Positions 16,253-19,161 of a stretch of 19,161 bases of DNA are shown piece after piece (positions within the stretch are counted from its first letter, which is position 1; each line of letters opens with the position of its first letter). The DNA is from Promethearchaeota archaeon (lineage in GTDB: Archaea; Asgardarchaeota; Lokiarchaeia; Sigynarchaeales; SOKP01), in assembly GCA_030620005.1 (NCBI GenBank), contig JAUXAJ010000067.1, forward strand, positions 1 to 19,161, given 5' to 3'. The notes below the pieces were generated by a model that was given only the letters and a program-made list of their open reading frames with translations, did no database searches and was not told where the DNA came from. The translations under genes were made by a program, and so were the position numbers.

Positions 16253-17506
16253 ATGGCTAAAAAACCTCAAGAAGAAGTCAAGCACGATTTAAAAGAGAGT
16301 ATCTTTCGATTTTTAGATTTTCCTCACTCCAAGGATTTCTTAGCTCGTTTTGTGGCGTTTTGGCTCATTTTAGCAAGCATATCTTCAGGACTTACAGCAA
16401 TTTTAGAAACCGAAGGTGTCTTGAAATCAAACTTTAACATAATTTTGATTATTATCGAAATTATTTCAGGCTCAGTGTTTATCTTAGAATATATATTACG
16501 GCTTTGGGTTAGCAGTTTTAATCCAGAATACAAAAATTATAAAATTAAACCATTTAGATATGTAATAAGTTTGATGGGAATTATTGATCTTGTCAGTGTA
16601 GTTTCATTTATATTGTTTTTAATCTTTCTTTTTGAACAAGAATTAATGAATGCAATAATATTAATCCGTCTGTTACCTTTTCTTAAAATGATTCGATATT
16701 CTGAATCATTTGAAATCATATGGACGGTTATTAAACGAAAAAAGGAAGAATTATTAATTTCATTAATGCTTTCTTTACTATTAATGTTTTTTAGTGCGGT
16801 ATTCATGTATATTGCGGAATATGATGCCCAACCCGATGACTTTACGAATCTTTTTAGTTCAATGTGGTTTACAGCAATTAACCTTTTTACTATTGGTTAC
16901 GGCGATATGGTCCCAATTACGCCTTTTGGAAAGTTTGTATCTGCAATCGTTTCATTCTTAGGAATTACATTATTTTTATTGCCTGCCAGCGTAATTGCGT
17001 CTGGATTTGTTGATGAAATTCAAGAAAGAAACCCACAATATGATGTTTGTCCAAATTGCAATAAAAAATTTGACAAAGACAAATTTTTGAAAGACATTCA
17101 TAAAAAAAGAGAAGGAAAACCATCTGGGATAGTAATGCAAATTCTTGAGGCTGAAAAATCAAAAACTCTCCCTATATTAACGTCTCATCAACGCGTTCAA
17201 CATAAATTTTATAATTTATTTCAATATAGATATCCAAAGAGTAAAGGGCAAATTATAGTATTCCTTTTCTTTAGTGTTATTATTGTTCTAAATGTTTTGG
17301 CAATAATGGTTGAAACGAATCCAAATTTATCTCAAGAACTTAGATCTATATTAGTTTCCGTGTACTTTTTCTCAGGAGTAGTTTTTATTATAGAATACAC
17401 GATACGATTTTGGAGTTGTACTGTCTCTGAACAAGAAGAATATCAAGACCGAAACAATAGAACTGCAATATGTACAGATGATCCTAAGGTTGTTAATTAC
17501 GCTTAA
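16253..17506 (+). CDS. Voltage-gated-type K+ channel, repeat 1 plus S1-S2 of repeat 2 (frame-disrupted tandem channel)
   Basis: Repeat 1 is a full 6-TM Kv-type channel: S1 about 31-50, S2 61-84, S3 101-126, S4 134-150 with few charges (R139, K145, R148), S5 166-189, pore helix and filter T-I-G-Y-G-D at 213-218, and S6 227-252. A cytosolic linker with C266-P-N-C269 follows. A second channel module then begins: S1 at 333-353 and S2 at 366-386 with the same E-Y-x-I-R-x-W ending found in repeat 1 (E79 to W85). The frame then leaves homology and stops at residue 417. The continuation (S4 end, S5, pore, S6) is in another frame at 17478-17915. The product should be a membrane K+-selective channel. 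A twin-repeat 2x6-TM plan recalls two-pore channels but carries K+ filters. A MAG assembly error is an alternative. Confidence 0.85.
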   Translation: MAKKPQEEVKHDLKESIFRFLDFPHSKDFLARFVAFWLILASISSGLTAILETEGVLKSNFNIILIIIEIISGSVFILEYILRLWVSSFNPEYKNYKIKPFRYVISLMGIIDLVSVVSFILFLIFLFEQELMNAIILIRLLPFLKMIRYSESFEIIWTVIKRKKEELLISLMLSLLLMFFSAVFMYIAEYDAQPDDFTNLFSSMWFTAINLFTIGYGDMVPITPFGKFVSAIVSFLGITLFLLPASVIASGFVDEIQERNPQYDVCPNCNKKFDKDKFLKDIHKKREGKPSGIVMQILEAEKSKTLPILTSHQRVQHKFYNLFQYRYPKSKGQIIVFLFFSVIIVLNVLAIMVETNPNLSQELRSILVSVYFFSGVVFIIEYTIRFWSCTVSEQEEYQDRNNRTAICTDDPKVVNYA

Positions 17507-17915
17507 AATAGGGCATTTTATTGATGTTTTTGGTGTGCTCGGAACAATCTTTAAAGATACTGGTAAGACAATTTTAACCGCCATGTTTATTTGCTTTTTG
17601 TTTTTAGTTTTCAGTTCTACATTGATTTATTATGTTGAAAATAGTGTACAACCCGATAAATTTTCTAATGTTCCTGCAACATTATGGTATGACATTATAA
17701 CCTTTACAACAACAGGATTTGGCGATGTAACTCCTGTAACCACACTTGGCAGGTTTTTAATCGTAATTTTGGCTTATATTGGCGTGGCTTTATTTACTTT
17801 ACCTGGGGGTATTCTAGGAGCGAGCTTTTTCACTAGCATGCAAGAATATCGTTTACATAAAATTTGTCCTGAATGTGGTCACGTTTTAAGTAAACTAAAA
17901 AACAGAAAAAGATAA
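17478..17915 (+). CDS. C-terminal half of repeat 2 of the tandem K+ channel (frameshifted fragment)
   Basis: This 145-residue frame overlaps the upstream channel frame by 29 bases. It encodes the end of S4 (L-R-L-L-I-T-L-K, residues 3-10), S5 (about 31-53), a pore loop with filter T-T-G-F-G-D at 78-83, and S6 (91-117). A C130-P-E-C133 pair mirrors the C-P-N-C after repeat 1. It aligns with repeat 1 from its S4 to its cysteine pair, so it is the missing end of the second module, not an independent gene. No ribosome-binding site precedes its first ATG. S3 and the S2-S3 linker are largely absent between the two frames. Alone it could form a 2-TM KcsA-like pore if translated, but decay is the simpler reading. 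Confidence 0.75.
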   Translation: MILRLLITLKIGHFIDVFGVLGTIFKDTGKTILTAMFICFLFLVFSSTLIYYVENSVQPDKFSNVPATLWYDIITFTTTGFGDVTPVTTLGRFLIVILAYIGVALFTLPGGILGASFFTSMQEYRLHKICPECGHVLSKLKNRKR

Positions 17916-17930
17916 ATTAAGTAAGTCAAG

Positions 17931-18677
17931 TTACATGGTCATTCCGCCATCGACAGATAAGCTTATTCCCGTACAAAATTCGTTGAGAGCCAGAAATAAT
18001 ACTCCTTCAGCGATTTCTTCGGCTGTACCTAAACGGCCCATTTTTTGGCGTGCTATAAATTGCTTCCTTGCTTCTTCAGGATTATCGAATTTAGACAGTC
18101 TCACAGCTAGAGAAGGAGTGTCTGTAGTTCCGGGGCAAATGGCATTCACACGGATTTTATCATCAATACAATCTGCGGCCATTGCTCGAGTCATTGATAA
18201 TACTGCTCCTTTTGATGCCGTGTAAGCTGCTCTATTTTGAACTCCCTTAAAGGCTACAGACGAAGAATTGTTAATTATCGTGCCTTTCGTCTTTTTTATG
18301 TATGGAACGGCATATTTAGATACCAAATACACTCCTCGAACATTCACGGCCATTGTGCGGTCCCAATCTTCAGTTGAAATGGTATCAATAGCGCCTCCAA
18401 GAACGATTCCTGCGTTATTAAAAAGAATGTCTATATTACCATATTTTTTAACTGTTTCTTCGACAATTTTTATGGCATCTTCTTCCTTTGAAACATCGCC
18501 TTGAACAAAAATGGTTTCACCTCCATCACTCTTAATCTTTTCTACAACTTTCAAAGCAGATTTTGTTATAGAATTACAGCACACTTTAGCACCTTCTTTT
18601 GCAAATAACACGGCGGTAGCTTCTCCAATACCCGCTCCAGCTCCTGTTATTATTGCTACTTTTCCTTGTAATTTCAT
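17931..18677 (-). CDS. Short-chain dehydrogenase/reductase (SDR), classical type
   Basis: The 248-residue classical SDR shows T-G-A-G-A-G-I-G at 11-18, N-N-A-G at 87-90, a serine cluster ending at S140, Y152 and K156 (Y-T-A-S-K), and C-P-G followed by D-T-P in the substrate loop. Where NAD-specific members have an aspartate after strand 2 it reads C-C-N-S, so cofactor preference is unclear. It is a cytosolic alcohol or ketone oxidoreductase. It lies eight bases downstream of the BKACE gene stop, with a Shine-Dalgarno site reaching into that stop codon, so the two are certainly co-transcribed and probably translationally coupled. The partner suggests action on beta-keto/beta-hydroxy acids. It converges on the channel gene with only 15 bases between stops. 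Confidence 0.92.
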   Translation of the reverse strand: MKLQGKVAIITGAGAGIGEATAVLFAKEGAKVCCNSITKSALKVVEKIKSDGGETIFVQGDVSKEEDAIKIVEETVKKYGNIDILFNNAGIVLGGAIDTISTEDWDRTMAVNVRGVYLVSKYAVPYIKKTKGTIINNSSSVAFKGVQNRAAYTASKGAVLSMTRAMAADCIDDKIRVNAICPGTTDTPSLAVRLSKFDNPEEARKQFIARQKMGRLGTAEEIAEGVLFLALNEFCTGISLSVDGGMTM

Positions 18678-18680
18678 GAC

Positions 18681-18687
18681 ATCACCT
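18681..18687 (-). promoter_or_regulatory. Shine-Dalgarno site of the SDR overlapping the BKACE stop
   Basis: On the minus strand AGGTGAT ends three bases before the SDR ATG. Its first two bases belong to the TAG stop of the upstream BKACE gene. This is the best ribosome-binding site on the minus strand here and indicates translation coupled to the gene before it. Confidence 0.65.
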
Positions 18688-19161
18688 ATTGTAGTCCTAA
18701 TAATTTTCTAGCTTCAGTTGGATCGGCTACATTTCGATGGATATGATTACTAATACTCACATATTGTTCTACTATTTCTGCATTATTTTTTGCTGGTTTT
18801 CCATTTCTTATAAATGGATAATCTTCAGTGCCAACTCTAATATTTCCACCATGAGTAAGAACAAAAACCAATAATTTCATCTGATCTTTTCCCATGACAC
18901 TTACAGTATGCACGCAATTAGGTGGTATGAATTTAGTTCTATGCATATATTCGTCAAAAGTCGGTGGAGACCATGTTCCACCAGGCCAATTGAAAAATAA
19001 TGTTAAAATATGGGGTTTTGCCCAGTCTATTAGTCCCTTGTCTAATAAGTAATTCAAATTCCAGTACGAACCTAAGTGCCACACCTCCCATTCCGGCTTA
19101 ATGTTGGCTTCCTTACATTTAACACAATACTCTTCTAATTCTTCTAAAGGATGTAATACAT
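18686..19161 (-). CDS. BKACE family beta-keto acid cleavage enzyme (3-keto-5-aminohexanoate cleavage enzyme-like), C-terminal part
   Basis: The frame is open to the right edge of the window, and residues upstream of the first GTG (K-P-E-W-E-V-W-H-L-G) continue the family match, so the gene is cut and its true start lies outside. The visible ~158 residues show BKACE landmarks: K-P-E-W-E-V near the barrel centre, the hydrophobic strand before N-W-P-G-G, and N-I-R-V-G-T-E-D, whose glutamate aligns with the Zn-ligand Glu of Kce. The C-terminal A-K-N-N-A-E-I-V-E and the A-D-P-T-E-A-R segment are also typical. Family members condense a beta-keto acid with acetyl-CoA to give acetoacetate and a CoA thioester; Kce does this in lysine fermentation. 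The two N-terminal Zn histidines are outside the window. It is followed by an SDR in the same operon. The substrate is unknown. Confidence 0.85.
   Translation of the reverse strand, partial: VLHPLEELEEYCVKCKEANIKPEWEVWHLGSYWNLNYLLDKGLIDWAKPHILTLFFNWPGGTWSPPTFDEYMHRTKFIPPNCVHTVSVMGKDQMKLLVFVLTHGGNIRVGTEDYPFIRNGKPAKNNAEIVEQYVSISNHIHRNVADPTEARKLLGLQ

Noticed and set aside
17440..17510. Programmed ribosomal frameshift joining the two channel frames
   Set aside because: No slippery heptamer or downstream structure was evident, and S3 is missing, which a simple frameshift would not explain. Deletion or assembly error fits better.
1..19161. tRNA, rRNA, CRISPR arrays, insertion sequences or transposase genes
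   Set aside because: Looked for in reading both strands; no cloverleaf, repeat-spacer pattern, transposase motif or terminal inverted repeats were seen.

Overview
The window looks like a low-GC archaeal chromosome fragment. AT-rich TATA-type elements precede several genes, intergenic DNA is extremely AT-rich, Shine-Dalgarno sites are sparse and occasional (GAGGTG, AGGTGAT), and T-runs follow some genes. The gene mix (stand-alone SCP2 domain, BKACE enzyme, many MFS carriers, SDRs, a Kv-type channel) fits what is commonly seen in Asgard archaea such as Lokiarchaeia. That assignment is inference from style and content; no marker gene is present.

Layout. Bases 1-1297 hold the C-terminal part of a DMT/NIPA-like membrane protein followed closely by a PIG-L/LmbE deacetylase. 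Bases 1439-1780 encode a small SCP2-type lipid-binding protein with its own promoter and T-run. Bases 1932-3845 (minus) encode an alkaline-phosphatase-superfamily phosphodiesterase that is much more GC-rich than everything around it. Bases 3939-15026 are a paralogue-rich metabolic region: three full-length MFS transporters (all minus) plus a decayed fourth copy, two creatinase/Xaa-Pro-peptidase-like M24 hydrolases, two Gfo/Idh/MocA dehydrogenases and one D-aminoacylase-type amidohydrolase. An SDR follows at 15140-15916. After a 336-base gap containing a possible 44-residue minus-strand ORF, 16253-17915 encodes a tandem double 6-TM potassium channel whose second repeat is broken by an internal deletion and frame change. 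The window ends with a minus-strand operon of a BKACE enzyme (cut by the window end) and an SDR.

How the genes may work together (inference). Each MFS carrier lies beside an M24 hydrolase or a Gfo/Idh dehydrogenase. A D-aminoacylase-type deacylase, SDRs and a beta-keto-acid cleavage enzyme are nearby. This suggests uptake, amide-bond hydrolysis, NAD-linked oxidation and CoA-dependent cleavage of small amides or modified amino acids. The substrate cannot be read from sequence.

The strongest unusual signals are: (a) the twin-repeat K+ channel missing most of S3 in repeat 2; (b) 58-base and 51-base tracts of perfect nucleotide identity near the 3' ends of the otherwise diverged M24 and Gfo/Idh pairs, which look like gene conversion; (c) the truncated fourth MFS copy; (d) the GC-rich phosphodiesterase gene.
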